DNA of 64,000 nt from Lachnoclostridium phytofermentans ISDg (GCF_000018685.1 NC_010001.1:4783595-4847594), one strand, 5' to 3'. Positions 53,007 to 63,287 are shown, counted from the stretch's first letter. Notes: generated by a model from the sequence alone, not told the origin. Made by a program: numbers and translations.

Positions 53007-53648
53007 TTAAAACATATTTACAAAATTATTTTTGATTGCGTAAACAGCCGCTTGTGTACGGTCAGAAACGCTAATCTTTTTAAATATATTAGAAACATGA
53101 TTCTTTACTGTCTTCTCACTAATACTTAAGCGATAAGCAATTTCCTTATTAAATAAACCTTCTGCTAATAATTTTAATACATCAATTTCTCTGCGTGTTA
53201 AAATCTCTGTATTAGAAGAACTTGGACTTTGCATACGCTCTTTTAATTCAGGAGTTAATGATGGCTCAATATAGGTTTCTCCCTGATAAATTGTATAAAT
53301 TGCTTTCTTTAATACAGAAGACTCTGAATCTTTTAAAACATACCCATTAACTCCAATATCAACAGCACGCAATAAATATTCTATCTCGTTATGGATTGTT
53401 AGCATCAGAACCTTTTGTTTGTTATTATTTCTTCTTAGCTCTTGTAGAGTTTGTAATCCATTCATTGTTGGCATATTGATATCAAGGAGTAGCACATCAG
53501 GGTTTGTATCCACCACTTTTTGTATACACTGTTCACCATCACTTGCTTCTCCAACTACTTGAATATCACCGTCTAGTTCCAAAAGTTGTTTCAAACCCTC
53601 TCTGACCATCTTATGATCATCTGCAATTACTACACGAATTGTGCCCAT
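53007..53648 (-). CDS. NarL/DegU-type response regulator
   Basis: 213 residues. Receiver domain with VVIADDHKMVREGL and phosphoacceptor in LLLDINMPTMNG. C-terminal LuxR helix-turn-helix (LTRREIDVLKLLAEGLFNKE, IAYRLSISEKTVKNHVSNIF). It is the partner of the kinase at 53652, with stop and start 3 bases apart. Targets are unknown. Confidence 0.92.
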   Translation of the reverse strand: MGTIRVVIADDHKMVREGLKQLLELDGDIQVVGEASDGEQCIQKVVDTNPDVLLLDINMPTMNGLQTLQELRRNNNKQKVLMLTIHNEIEYLLRAVDIGVNGYVLKDSESSVLKKAIYTIYQGETYIEPSLTPELKERMQSPSSSNTEILTRREIDVLKLLAEGLFNKEIAYRLSISEKTVKNHVSNIFKKISVSDRTQAAVYAIKNNFVNMF

Positions 53649-53651
53649 TTA

Positions 53652-54752
53652 TTAATCCCCCTTATCAATACAACATGGTATACTTACAATGATTTTAGTT
53701 CCGCTATTATTATTTGATTCTAAAGAAAATTTACCTGAAAGCAAATAAACTCTTTCACTCATATTGGATAAACCAAATCCACAGTTTTTACATGTAGTAT
53801 CTTTACATTTAGAACTCTCTTCTAAACCAATACCATTGTCTTCAATTGTTAATTGAATTACTTCTTCTTTTTGTGATAAATCTATTATGCAAGTAGTAGC
53901 TTTTGCATGCTTTGATATATTATTGAACGCCTCTTGTATAATACGATAGATTGTAATGCTAACTACTTGATTCTTTATTTCAAAATTTTCATCAATAGAA
54001 ATGATAACTTGTATTTTATTATGCCGCTTAAAATTATCAACATATCTCTCGATTGCTGCCTTCAAACCTAAATCATTTAAAGTCATTGGTCGCAAATCAT
54101 ATATAATTTCTCGCATATCATTAATAATTGTTCGAATGTTTTCAATCATAGTAGCCAACTCAAGCTTTGCACGAATAGCATCTAAATCAAATAGCTTGAT
54201 GCAAAGTTCAGTTTTATGTACCAGAGAAGTTAAATTCTGCACAGTTGAATCATGTAGATCCATAGCTATTCTTTGACGCTCTAATTCTTGTGCTTCTAGT
54301 ATCTTAAGACCAAGAGCTTCATGGTTGATTAATTCTTCTGTACAAACTTCTGACTCAAAAGCCTTTAAATCTATATGTTGTCTATCTAACAAATTAGTTA
54401 AACAGCTTAGTATCAATTGATACTTATTTTTTAAGTCATAGTGTTGCTCCAAAAGATTTATTATATTAGGAAGATTGTCCTTGAGTTGTTCCAATTCCTT
54501 CTTAATATAATCTTCTTCCTTAATCTTTTTAGAATCCTCATAAGGAGAGAATAATAAATGATTTTTATCTTGATTTTCATTCATTTTCTCTAAGGTATGT
54601 TCCAACTCTTTTTTCTGCTTTTTAACTATATCGACTTTTTCACTAAGTTTATGAGACTGTTCTTCTAATTTTTTTAACATCTCATAACAAAACTCCATAG
54701 CCTCTTTTGTCTGCCCAACCTCGTTGATAATATCCTTATGAGATTTTTCCAT
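53652..54752 (-). CDS. DegS-like cytoplasmic histidine kinase
   Basis: 366 residues. No membrane segments. N-terminal coiled coil (about 1-60), then a helical sensor region, the HisKA_3 H-box DLHDSTVQNLTSLVHK, and an ATPase domain with EAFNNISKHAKAT and DNGIGLE. A Cys cluster CKDTTCKNCG interrupts the ATP lid before GFGLSNMSERVYLLSG, as a possible redox or metal site. It pairs with the NarL-type regulator. Confidence 0.9.
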   Translation of the reverse strand: MEKSHKDIINEVGQTKEAMEFCYEMLKKLEEQSHKLSEKVDIVKKQKKELEHTLEKMNENQDKNHLLFSPYEDSKKIKEEDYIKKELEQLKDNLPNIINLLEQHYDLKNKYQLILSCLTNLLDRQHIDLKAFESEVCTEELINHEALGLKILEAQELERQRIAMDLHDSTVQNLTSLVHKTELCIKLFDLDAIRAKLELATMIENIRTIINDMREIIYDLRPMTLNDLGLKAAIERYVDNFKRHNKIQVIISIDENFEIKNQVVSITIYRIIQEAFNNISKHAKATTCIIDLSQKEEVIQLTIEDNGIGLEESSKCKDTTCKNCGFGLSNMSERVYLLSGKFSLESNNNSGTKIIVSIPCCIDKGD

Positions 54753-54852
54753 GTGTATAAATCCTCACTCTTCTTGTCTTAAACTAACTATAACATATTT
54801 TAACATAAATTATATAAAATGTCTATTTTATAGTATGAGGATATAAATAAGA

Positions 54853-55341
54853 TTATTTTTCTTTTTGACAAGTCCTACATAAATCTTGTTGTTCAAGCTG
54901 CATACTAATATGTTCTATGCCATCTTCTATATAAACATCACCCACAGTTTTAAAACCAATCGATTCATAAAATTTAATTGCACGAACTTGAGCACTTAAC
55001 TTAACAGTTTTTGCCCCACATTCAAACGATTTACTAATCAATATCTTAACTAACATATCACCATAGTGTTTTCCGCGTTCTTCTTTTCGTACTGCAATCC
55101 TTCCTATTTTGAATGTTCCATCTTCTAATAGTATTAGCCTTCCTGTAGCAACAGCCTTGTTTTGTTCCTTATTCTGTTCGTTATCAGTTGAAAAGATAAG
55201 ACAGTGTAATGCAGTTTGGTCCAAATCATCAAATTCTAGCTCTTCTGGTATTCCTTGCTCTTTAACGAATACTTCTTTCCGAATCTCAAAGCATTCGGTT
55301 AAATCTTCCCCTGGATGTATTAATTTACCTTGAATATACAT
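54853..55341 (-). CDS. GNAT acetyltransferase with C-terminal Cys pair
   Basis: 162 residues. GNAT features include 'KIGRIAVRKEERGKHYGDMLV' with the acetyl-CoA loop and 'AIKFYESIGFKTVGDVYIEDG'. Similar to YjcF/ElaA types. It ends DLCRTCQKEK with a C-x2-C pair. The substrate is unknown. AGAGG precedes the ATG. Confidence 0.85.
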   Translation of the reverse strand: MYIQGKLIHPGEDLTECFEIRKEVFVKEQGIPEELEFDDLDQTALHCLIFSTDNEQNKEQNKAVATGRLILLEDGTFKIGRIAVRKEERGKHYGDMLVKILISKSFECGAKTVKLSAQVRAIKFYESIGFKTVGDVYIEDGIEHISMQLEQQDLCRTCQKEK

Positions 55342-55425
55342 TACGACCTCTATTCTGGCGCTTTGGCACCTTTACTAATAAAAGTAATGTTGCTCGACAA
55401 CAATATTTATCTCTGTAAATAACTT

Positions 55426-56154
55426 TTATTTTTTTCTTATTAAAGGCATTTTTAAAGGTTTCCCTCCGGCTCTTGGATAAGACTTCGGAGTTTCTTTTAC
55501 TTTTTTAATACATATTAAAGTTCGTTCCATATCTGTATCTGGTAAGGAGAATGTAACCTTTTCTTCTAACTTACCACCTAAGCATTCTAAGGCATATTCT
55601 GCTTCCTCTAACTCCTCAGTAACCTTTCCTGATTTATAAGGAATAAAGTATCCTCCCTTTTTCACATAGGGTAAACATAATTCTGCCAAAGAAGCTGTTC
55701 TTGCTACAGCTCTTGATACAACTATATCAAATTTCTCACGAAAATCAAGCTTTCTTGCTTGTTCTTCCGCTCTACCATGCATTGCAGATATATTCTTTAG
55801 TTCTAACCTATTGATAACCTCATTTAGAAAGTTAATCCTTTTGTTTAAAGAGTCCATTAGCAATACATTTAAATCAGGATATGCAATTTTTAATGGTATT
55901 CCAGGAAAACCTGCTCCCGTACCCATGTCTAGTAACGTATCTCCTGTCTTAATTTGATATGATTTTATAAGTGACAGACTATCAAGAAAATGTTTTTGTA
56001 TTACTTCTTCATATTCTGTAATTGCAGTTAAATTCATAAAAGAATTCCATTCGATTAACAAATCATAATATATCTCAAATTGCTCTAACTGATGTTTATT
56101 TAAATCCATTCCAAGACTACGTAGCCCTTGAATGAAAGTCGAATTATCTCTCAT
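55426..56154 (-). CDS. rsmG: 16S rRNA (guanine-527-N7)-methyltransferase RsmG (GidB)
   Basis: 242 residues from the ATG at 56154 with TGGAGG upstream. SAM motif LLDMGTGAGFPGIPLKIAYP and VSRAVARTASLAELC. It modifies the 530 loop; loss gives low-level streptomycin resistance in other bacteria. Downstream of mnmG, as is common. Confidence 0.95.
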   Translation of the reverse strand: MRDNSTFIQGLRSLGMDLNKHQLEQFEIYYDLLIEWNSFMNLTAITEYEEVIQKHFLDSLSLIKSYQIKTGDTLLDMGTGAGFPGIPLKIAYPDLNVLLMDSLNKRINFLNEVINRLELKNISAMHGRAEEQARKLDFREKFDIVVSRAVARTASLAELCLPYVKKGGYFIPYKSGKVTEELEEAEYALECLGGKLEEKVTFSLPDTDMERTLICIKKVKETPKSYPRAGGKPLKMPLIRKK

Positions 56155-56225
56155 TAAAACCTCCACGACTTCTCATGTAACCGTTTGTGCCTAATCTATA
56201 TATATATCTTTCTTAATATAATAAG

Positions 56226-56276
56226 AGAGTCAACCAACTACCTAGCCTAAAAAAGACATTCTAGCAAGTTGACTCA
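56226..56276. terminator. Hairpin between mnmG and rsmG
   Basis: GAGTCAAC and GTTGACTC arms around a 33-base loop, T-rich to the right. It may attenuate read-through from mnmG. Confidence 0.4.
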
Positions 56277-56427
56277 CTTTTCTTACAAGGTCTTCAATTT
56301 TATTAATAAAAATTAAATTTGATAAAGTGATTTTAGAAAAAGAAGTCTCTAAAAATAAATTCGCTTAAATTCTTCTGTTGTTTAATTGTAAATATTCTAT
56401 TCAACTCTTTTTCCCAATTATATATAT

Positions 56428-58311
56428 TTACTTTTTTCTTCTTATTTGTTCCAAGTAAACTAATAAGACAGAGATATCTGCCGGTGATACACCCGAAATA
56501 CGTGACGCTTGTCCTACAGAACTTGGTTTAATTTGATTTAATTTTTGTTTTGCTTCAATTCTTAAAGAAGGTACATCCGAATAATCCAAATCTTCCGGAA
56601 TCTTTTTACCTTCTAATTTTTTGAACTGCTCCACCTGATGTTCCTGTCTTTTAATATACCCATCATACTTAAAGTTGATTTCAACTTGAGTAATTACTTC
56701 CTCTGGTAATGGCTCTCTATTTTTATCTAAAGGAGCTAACGCGGCATAGGTTAATTCTGGCCTTCTAACAAGTTCAGCTAAAGTAGTACCTGTTTTTAAT
56801 GTTGTTGTTCCAAGACCTTCTAGGATTTCTTGAACCTCTTTTGATGCTCCGATTAAACTGTTTTCTAAACGCATCATCTCTTCCTTTATCATTCTTTCTT
56901 TATCAATTAGATGTTCATAACGATCTTCACTGATTAATCCTATTTCATGTCCAATCCTGGTAAGTCTTTGATCTGCATTATCTTGTCGAAGAATCAAACG
57001 ATATTCCGCTCTTGATGTCATCATACGATATGGTTCATGCGTTTCTTTTGTAACCAAATCATCGATTAAAACACCGATATACGCCTGAGAACGATCTAAT
57101 ACAATTGGTTCTTTTCCTGATAATTTTCTAGCTGCATTAATACCTGCCATTAATCCTTGTGCTGCAGCTTCCTCATAGCCAGAGCTACCATTAAATTGAC
57201 CTCCACTAAATAAACCATTAATTGACATAAATTCCAAGCTTGATTTTAACTGCATTGGATTAATACAATCATATTCAATAGCATAGGCATTTCTAACAAT
57301 TTTAGCATTTTCTAATCCAGAAACAGATCGATACATCTTAAACTGTACATCTTCTGGTAAACTACTTGACATACCTGAGATATACATTTCATTCGTATAA
57401 TTACCTTCTGGCTCTATAAATACTTGATGACGATCTTTATCAGGAAATTTAACAACCTTATCTTCGATAGAAGGACAGTATCTAGGACCTGTACCTTTTA
57501 TATTACCAGAATATAATGGTGAACGGTGAATGTTATCACGAATAATATCATGTGTATTTTCATTGGTATAGGTTAACCAACAGGAAATTTGCTCTTTTTC
57601 GATATCTTCTGGATTATTGATAAAGGAGAATGGCACTACTTTTTCATCACCGAATTGCTCCTCCATCTTACTAAAATCAATACTTCTTTTATCTATTCTT
57701 GCAGGAGTACCTGTTTTAAAACGATACATTTCAATTCCAAGCTTCTTTAAGCTTTCTGTCAAATGATTTGCAGATGGTAATCCATTTGGACCGGTATAAT
57801 GGCTAGTTTCACCATAGATACATCTGGCATTAAGATAAACTCCGGTACATAAGATAACTACCTTACATGGATATACTCCACCTGAATAAACCTTAACTCC
57901 TGTTACCTCATTATTTTCCGTAAGGATATCGATTACCTCATCTTGACGTAGCGTTAGGTTATCCGTATTTTCGACTACCTTACGCATCTCCCTGCAATAA
58001 TCCATCTTATCAGCCTGCGCTCTTAAGGAGTGTACCGCAGGGCCTTTTGATTGATTTAACATCTTAGATTGTATATATGTTTTATCGATATTTTTACCCA
58101 TTTCACCACCTAAGGCATCTATTTCACGTACAAGATGACCTTTGGATGTTCCACCAATGTTTGGATTACAAGGCATTAATGCTATATTATCCATACTGAC
58201 GGTTAACATTATTGTATTAAAACCTAGACGTGCACATGCCAACGCGGCTTCACAACCAGCATGACCTGCTCCCACCACTACAACGTCATAAGCTTCATAT
58301 AGATTCGTCAT
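56428..58311 (-). CDS. mnmG: tRNA uridine-5-carboxymethylaminomethyl enzyme MnmG (GidA)
   Basis: 627 residues from the ATG at 58311, with ATGGAGG as its ribosome site. FAD-binding VVVGAGHAGCEAA, the NIGGTSKGHLVREIDALGG block and the active-site cysteines typical of the family. With MnmE it forms cmnm5U34 in tRNA. It follows mnmE on the same strand. Confidence 0.97.
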   Translation of the reverse strand: MTNLYEAYDVVVVGAGHAGCEAALACARLGFNTIMLTVSMDNIALMPCNPNIGGTSKGHLVREIDALGGEMGKNIDKTYIQSKMLNQSKGPAVHSLRAQADKMDYCREMRKVVENTDNLTLRQDEVIDILTENNEVTGVKVYSGGVYPCKVVILCTGVYLNARCIYGETSHYTGPNGLPSANHLTESLKKLGIEMYRFKTGTPARIDKRSIDFSKMEEQFGDEKVVPFSFINNPEDIEKEQISCWLTYTNENTHDIIRDNIHRSPLYSGNIKGTGPRYCPSIEDKVVKFPDKDRHQVFIEPEGNYTNEMYISGMSSSLPEDVQFKMYRSVSGLENAKIVRNAYAIEYDCINPMQLKSSLEFMSINGLFSGGQFNGSSGYEEAAAQGLMAGINAARKLSGKEPIVLDRSQAYIGVLIDDLVTKETHEPYRMMTSRAEYRLILRQDNADQRLTRIGHEIGLISEDRYEHLIDKERMIKEEMMRLENSLIGASKEVQEILEGLGTTTLKTGTTLAELVRRPELTYAALAPLDKNREPLPEEVITQVEINFKYDGYIKRQEHQVEQFKKLEGKKIPEDLDYSDVPSLRIEAKQKLNQIKPSSVGQASRISGVSPADISVLLVYLEQIRRKK

Positions 58312-58340
58312 ACTTACCTCCATTCTAGCGTACTTTCAAA

Positions 58341-59717
58341 CTACTTACCCATACAAAATTCTTTAAATATGGTATTTACCAAATCCTCATCCACAGACTC
58401 GCCAATGATTGTTCCTAATATTTCATATGCATTCATCAAGTCTATAGAGAAGAAATCTTCTGGCATCTCGTTTTCTATACTAACAATTACTTGCTCTAAA
58501 CTAACCTTTGCTTCTACAAGTGCATTCTTGTGTCTCATATTTGTGATGTATATTTCATCATTAAAAGAAATGTTACCTTCAAAAAACATCTCTGTAATTG
58601 TCTGTTCTAAATCTTTAATACCTGTTTGATCAATCGCAGAAATTTTTAATATAGGTTTGTTCGTAAGAAGATTTATTTTTTCTTCTTCAATTACAGAATC
58701 TAAGTCTGATTTATTTAAAAGTACGATTGCTTTTCTATCTTTGATAAATTCTAGAATTTCTTTATCATCTTGGTTTAATGGTGTGGATGCATCAATAACA
58801 CAGATGATTAAGTCTGCTTCCTTAGCGCTCTTTAAACTTTTTTCAACACCTAATTTTTCAACCAAATCCGAGGTTTCTCTTATTCCAGCAGTATCTATAA
58901 GATTTAAACATAATCCATTTAAAAATACTGTCTCTTCAATCGTATCTCTTGTTGTCCCTGCAATCTCTGTTACAATAGCTCTTTCTTCTCCAACCATTAA
59001 GTTCAATAAAGAAGATTTACCAGCGTTTGGCCTACCTAATATAACTGTACGAATTCCTTCCTTAATCATACGACCATTTTCTGACGTATTGATAAGCTCA
59101 GAAAGTTCTTTGATGCTTCCAATTACATTATCTCTTAATTTATCAGAGAACCCTTCTAAACTAATATGCTCTGGATCATCAAGTGCAGCTTCAATATAAG
59201 CTGTATCTAAAATTATGCTATGCCTTACGTCTTTTACCTTATGAAGTACATTACCCTTTAATTGCTTCATAGAGTTTTTTAAGGCCAATTCATTATTCGC
59301 ATGTATAACATCAATTACTGCTTCCGCCTGAGATAAGTCTATTCTGCCATTTAAAAATGCACGTTTTGTAAACTCACCTGGTTCTGCAATTCTTGCACCC
59401 GCTTTTAATACTGCTTCTAATACTTTTTTTGTTACCGTAATTCCACCATGGCAATCAATTTCTATACTATCTTCCATGGTATAACTTCTTGGAGCACGCA
59501 TGATTATCACCATAACTTCATCAATGATTTCCTCCTCATCAACGATATAACCATAGTGTACCGTATGAGAATCCATCTCAGATAATCGTTTTGCCTTTGA
59601 TTTTGTTTGAAATATCTTATCAATCACAGCAAAGGCCTGATCTCCACTTATTCTAACTATACTAATTCCCGCATTACTCAGTCCTGTTGCTATGGCGGCA
59701 ATGGTATCTGTTTTCAT
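58341..59717 (-). CDS. mnmE: tRNA modification GTPase MnmE
   Basis: 458 residues from the ATG at 59717. N-terminal folate-binding domain, then the G domain GRPNAGKSSLLN, DTAGIRET and NKSD, and the C-terminal FCMGK with the conserved Cys. It pairs with MnmG. Confidence 0.97.
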   Translation of the reverse strand: MKTDTIAAIATGLSNAGISIVRISGDQAFAVIDKIFQTKSKAKRLSEMDSHTVHYGYIVDEEEIIDEVMVIIMRAPRSYTMEDSIEIDCHGGITVTKKVLEAVLKAGARIAEPGEFTKRAFLNGRIDLSQAEAVIDVIHANNELALKNSMKQLKGNVLHKVKDVRHSIILDTAYIEAALDDPEHISLEGFSDKLRDNVIGSIKELSELINTSENGRMIKEGIRTVILGRPNAGKSSLLNLMVGEERAIVTEIAGTTRDTIEETVFLNGLCLNLIDTAGIRETSDLVEKLGVEKSLKSAKEADLIICVIDASTPLNQDDKEILEFIKDRKAIVLLNKSDLDSVIEEEKINLLTNKPILKISAIDQTGIKDLEQTITEMFFEGNISFNDEIYITNMRHKNALVEAKVSLEQVIVSIENEMPEDFFSIDLMNAYEILGTIIGESVDEDLVNTIFKEFCMGK

Positions 59718-59937
59718 GTCTCCCATATCCTCCGAAATTCTATTTTAATTCTTATATATCTTAATTCATATATTTTAATTCTTTTATATTTTATTCTTAT
59801 TAGAGTTAGTACATTTCTTATCTTACATACTCACTGTCACTGAAACATTACTCTACTTATCAAAAAACAAATTAATTTCGATAAGCTATTTATTAGTAAT
59901 AGATTTTCGATTAAAATAAATTAAAACTAATAATATT

Positions 59938-59998
59938 TAGGAAAGGCTGTTACACAGGAAGTACCGCCTAGATACTTTCCTATGTCACAGCCTGACAA
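59938..59998 (-). terminator. Long hairpin between khpB and mnmE
   Basis: AGGCTGT..ACA..AGGAAGTA and TACTTTCCT..TGT.ACAGCCT arms. The T-run is poor, so termination is uncertain. Confidence 0.5.
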
Positions 59999-60014
59999 TT
60001 TAATACTCTGCGTA

Positions 60015-60845
60015 TTATTCCTTATTAGCGTCTGCCTCTTTTGCAGCTGCTTTTGCTTCTAAGTATGCAGCATAGTCCTTCTTATAATCAGTACTGTAAT
60101 CTTTTGTATTTCCACCGTACTTCTTTTGGAATTCCTTCTTGCTGTCCTTATTAAAGACTTTCTTGTTGTAATCTTTATTTCCAAATCGATTATTGTTATT
60201 ATTACTATGAAGGTTTACTCCCTTCTTTAAGCTAATAACAACTTTTCTGAAAGGTTCTTCCCCTTCACTATGAGTTTCAACATATTTATCATTCTGTAAG
60301 GCAGAGTGAATAATACGTCTCTCATAAGGATTCATTGGTTCTAAGGATACAGGTTTGTGAGTTCTTTTTACTTTGGATGCAATATTTTTTGCTAAGTTTT
60401 CCAAAGTGTCTTTTCTTCTCTCACGATAATTTTCTGTATCTAACTTTACCTTAAGATAACCTTCGTTATTTTTATTAATTACAAGGCTTGTTAGATATTG
60501 AAGAGAGTCTAGGGTTTGTCCCCTCTTGCCGATTAGTACACCCATATCATCCCCGACGATATTGATATCTACATTTTCTCCATCTTTATTATAGGAAACC
60601 TCTGCAGTTGCATCAATTCCCATAGCTTTAAAAACTTTATCGAGAAAATTCTTAGCTACTCCATCAATACTAAATTTTAATCTAGCACGTATTTTTGCAG
60701 GCTTTGAAAACATTCCAAGTAAACCTTTTGATTCTTTCTCTATAACCTCATATTCCATCTTTTCACTCGTAGTTTGAAAACTTAATAAGGCTTCTGTTAA
60801 AGCTTCATCTACTGTTTTACCCGTAAACTCTTTCCAGTCCTCCAT
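60015..60845 (-). CDS. khpB: RNA-binding protein KhpB (Jag)
   Basis: 276 residues. Jag-N domain (1-50: WKEFTGKTVDEALTEALLSF), KH domain with VLIGKRGQTLDSLQYLTSL and R3H domain with NPYERRIIHSALQNDK. An Asn/Lys-rich, low-complexity tail follows (about 225-276). It binds mRNAs and affects cell division and elongation. It overlaps the yidC stop by one base. Confidence 0.92.
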   Translation of the reverse strand: MEDWKEFTGKTVDEALTEALLSFQTTSEKMEYEVIEKESKGLLGMFSKPAKIRARLKFSIDGVAKNFLDKVFKAMGIDATAEVSYNKDGENVDINIVGDDMGVLIGKRGQTLDSLQYLTSLVINKNNEGYLKVKLDTENYRERRKDTLENLAKNIASKVKRTHKPVSLEPMNPYERRIIHSALQNDKYVETHSEGEEPFRKVVISLKKGVNLHSNNNNNRFGNKDYNKKVFNKDSKKEFQKKYGGNTKDYSTDYKKDYAAYLEAKAAAKEADANKE

Positions 60846-62173
60846 TATTTTTTATCCCCCTTATCACTATCACGCTTTAAGATGTTAGCATTAGCTGCGA
60901 TGCTACCTGCAGCATAGGATACATTACTTTTTTTATAGTTTGATTGTTCTTTTTCTTTATTGCTTGTCTTTGTTTCAGAAGTAGTCTTACTAGCTACATC
61001 AATAGCCTTCGTTGTTGTCTTTGCAACATTTGCCATTGTATTACCTGTAACAACGCCATACTTCTCTTTTCTCTTACTAGATTTTGCTACACTTTTAGCA
61101 ATCATATCATCAATATCTATCTTATCAAGATATTTGTTAATAAAAATCTGCTGTAAAATCTGAACAACGCTACTTGCAATCCAGTAGATACCAACACCGA
61201 TTGGTAAGAAGGTACAGAAAATACCGGATACAACAGGCATAACAGTGTTCATTGTTTTTAAACTTTGTGCACCTGGGGTATCATCAGAAGTGCTTTGTGG
61301 AGTTGCTGTCATCATAAGCTTGCTTTGTGCAAACTGTGATCCAGCCGCTGCTAGGGGTATTAAAATACCAGGGAATGTAAACCCAGGAGCATCAAGAATG
61401 TTTAGATTATTACCAATAAATCTATTTATATGGATAATCTGATCAACAGATTCTTTTACATTAATACCACTTACGAAATTTTGTAATGAAGTTAAGTTAT
61501 CACTCGTTAAGAACTGAAGATAATTTGCATTCCAGGAATCCTTTAACATAAACGCTTCCCAGTTTGCAGTCTTAAACTGTGCAAAGATATCGATTAATTT
61601 ATTTGTTGCAATATCCATCTTACCTAAAGTTAATTGTTCTGCAAAAGCAGTTGTGTTAGCCGTTATAGAATTATCTTTTGCGAACTGTGCTAACGCTTCT
61701 GGGAATCCCTGAATATGAATAACTCCCTGAGCTATCACATCATATAAACTCTTAACATCATTTACATAGGCAGGAACTGCATAGATTACACGATATAATG
61801 CAAACATAATTGGTAAAGAAATTAATAATGGTAAACATCCAGACAATGGAGAAGCACCATATTTTGCATAAATTTCTTGCATTTCTGCTTGCTGCTTTTG
61901 CATCGATGCTTGATCTTTTTTACCTTTATACTTCGCCTGAACCTTCTGAATTTCTGGATTCATTTTGGCGGATAAACGGGTTCCTTTTTGCTGCTTAATT
62001 GTCAAAGGAAGCATAAGCATCTTAATTACAAAGGTAAAGATTACAATACATATCGCAATGTTTGCCATTCCAAAGATGCTAAGAAATTCATATATTCCAT
62101 TTAAAATAATACCCATTACCCAAGCAAATGGCCCTAAAATACCAGTAACCTGAGTTAATACTGTTATGTCCAC
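60845..62173 (-). CDS. yidC: Membrane protein insertase YidC (OxaA/SpoIIIJ)
   Basis: 442 residues from a GTG with AGGAGG 8 bases upstream. Five or six transmembrane helices, the conserved LPLTIKQQKGTRLSAKMNPE and GCLPLLISLPIMFALY regions, and a basic C-terminal tail. A central insertion of about 100 residues (about 150-250) between the early helices is longer than in short Oxa1 homologues. It inserts membrane proteins with or without Sec. Confidence 0.95.
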   Translation of the reverse strand: MDITVLTQVTGILGPFAWVMGIILNGIYEFLSIFGMANIAICIVIFTFVIKMLMLPLTIKQQKGTRLSAKMNPEIQKVQAKYKGKKDQASMQKQQAEMQEIYAKYGASPLSGCLPLLISLPIMFALYRVIYAVPAYVNDVKSLYDVIAQGVIHIQGFPEALAQFAKDNSITANTTAFAEQLTLGKMDIATNKLIDIFAQFKTANWEAFMLKDSWNANYLQFLTSDNLTSLQNFVSGINVKESVDQIIHINRFIGNNLNILDAPGFTFPGILIPLAAAGSQFAQSKLMMTATPQSTSDDTPGAQSLKTMNTVMPVVSGIFCTFLPIGVGIYWIASSVVQILQQIFINKYLDKIDIDDMIAKSVAKSSKRKEKYGVVTGNTMANVAKTTTKAIDVASKTTSETKTSNKEKEQSNYKKSNVSYAAGSIAANANILKRDSDKGDKK

Positions 62174-62225
62174 TAATTTTCCTCCTTAAAAATAAGGTAA
62201 ATTTAAAAACTCAAAAAAGGCCATC

Positions 62226-62447
62226 CTAAGGAACAGGATCAAATCCCCCTTTATGAAACGGATGACACTTAAGAATTCTTCTCACAGCAAGATAACTTCC
62301 TCTGATAGCACCATATCGCTGTAATGCTTCTAGTGCATACTCCGAACAGGTTGGAGTAAAACGACAGGTTGGAACTCTCTTCATTGGTGAGATATATTTT
62401 CGATATAATTTAACTATTGCTATTAGAATTCGTTTCATCACATTCAT
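62226..62447 (-). CDS. yidD: Membrane protein insertion efficiency factor YidD
   Basis: 73 residues with the compact YidD motif: YRKYISPMKRVPTCRFTPTC, SEYALEALQRYG and KCHPFHKGGFDPVP. It lies between rnpA and yidC, the standard order. Confidence 0.95.
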   Translation of the reverse strand: MNVMKRILIAIVKLYRKYISPMKRVPTCRFTPTCSEYALEALQRYGAIRGSYLAVRRILKCHPFHKGGFDPVP

Positions 62448-62569
62448 CTTTTCTCTCTACAGATAGCATAGTTACCTGCTTAAACAAGAAAGGCCAGTTT
62501 TCTGACTTACTTGTTATTCACAAAATTCATTCTGTTGCTTTGCTTAAATCAAAATTTCATGCTTAAAAC

Positions 62570-62920
62570 TCAATTTCTATCTGGTTCACTGCTACTTATT
62601 ATTTTGTGCAGTTTTGCCAAGTGCATTAGAGCACTGCTAATTTCTGAATAGTTCTTTCCCTTAGATCCTGCTCTTGCTACAATTACAATATCTAAACCAC
62701 TATTAGATATTGAATCATTTAATCGATAACTTTCTCTAATTAATCTGCTTATCCGGTGTCTTACTACGCTATTACCGACTTTTTTACTAACCGATATTCC
62801 TAAACGATTAATCGACAACTCATTTTTACAAACATACATTACTAAATACTTATTAGCAAAAGACTTACCGTTTTTATAAACATTACCGAATTGTTGACTA
62901 TTTTTTAATGATTCTGACAA
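62570..62920 (-). CDS. rnpA: Ribonuclease P protein component
   Basis: 116 residues from a TTG start with AAGGAG upstream. Conserved RNase P fold: SVSKKVGNSVVRHRISRLIR and ESYR. It partners the RNase P RNA in tRNA 5' maturation. Confidence 0.93.
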   Translation of the reverse strand: MSESLKNSQQFGNVYKNGKSFANKYLVMYVCKNELSINRLGISVSKKVGNSVVRHRISRLIRESYRLNDSISNSGLDIVIVARAGSKGKNYSEISSALMHLAKLHKIISSSEPDRN

Positions 62921-63153
62921 TATTCAAAATCTCCTTATTGACAAGGCCCCACTGGCTTGTCTACTGTCATTTTGTTCTATTTTCTTCTAAATAGTCGTGT
63001 ATACAAGACGAGCCAGTTTTCCTCACACTTTGAATAGTTTCATTCTATTTCAAATTATGTTTTGGTTAACTGCCTCTCTTGTCCCTTGGATAGCATATCA
63101 TAGCTACTCCTTATCCTCACGTATTAGAAGAAAAGGTCACATGAACTGCGACC

Positions 63154-63287
63154 TATGCTGATAATTTATGTCTTCCTTTTGCTCTTCTAGCGGCTAATAC
63201 TTTTCTACCGTTAGATGTGCTCATTCTTGATCTAAATCCATGAACCTTAGCTCTGGAACGCTTTTTTGGCTGAAATGTCATTTTCAT
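63154..63287 (-). CDS. rpmH: 50S ribosomal protein L34 (apparent one-base frameshift near the end)
   Basis: ATG at 63287 with AAAGGAGG upstream. It reads MKMTFQPKKRSRAKVHGFRS, RMSTSNGRKVLAARRAK, a standard L34 start. After that Lys, an expected GRHKLSA-stop would need one more A; as written the frame gives KEDINYQHRSQFM and ends at 63138. The expected stop (TAG) falls at 63154-63156, so the 134-base span is not a multiple of three. A base-calling error at the short A-run is likely, but a real variant is possible. Confidence 0.8.
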
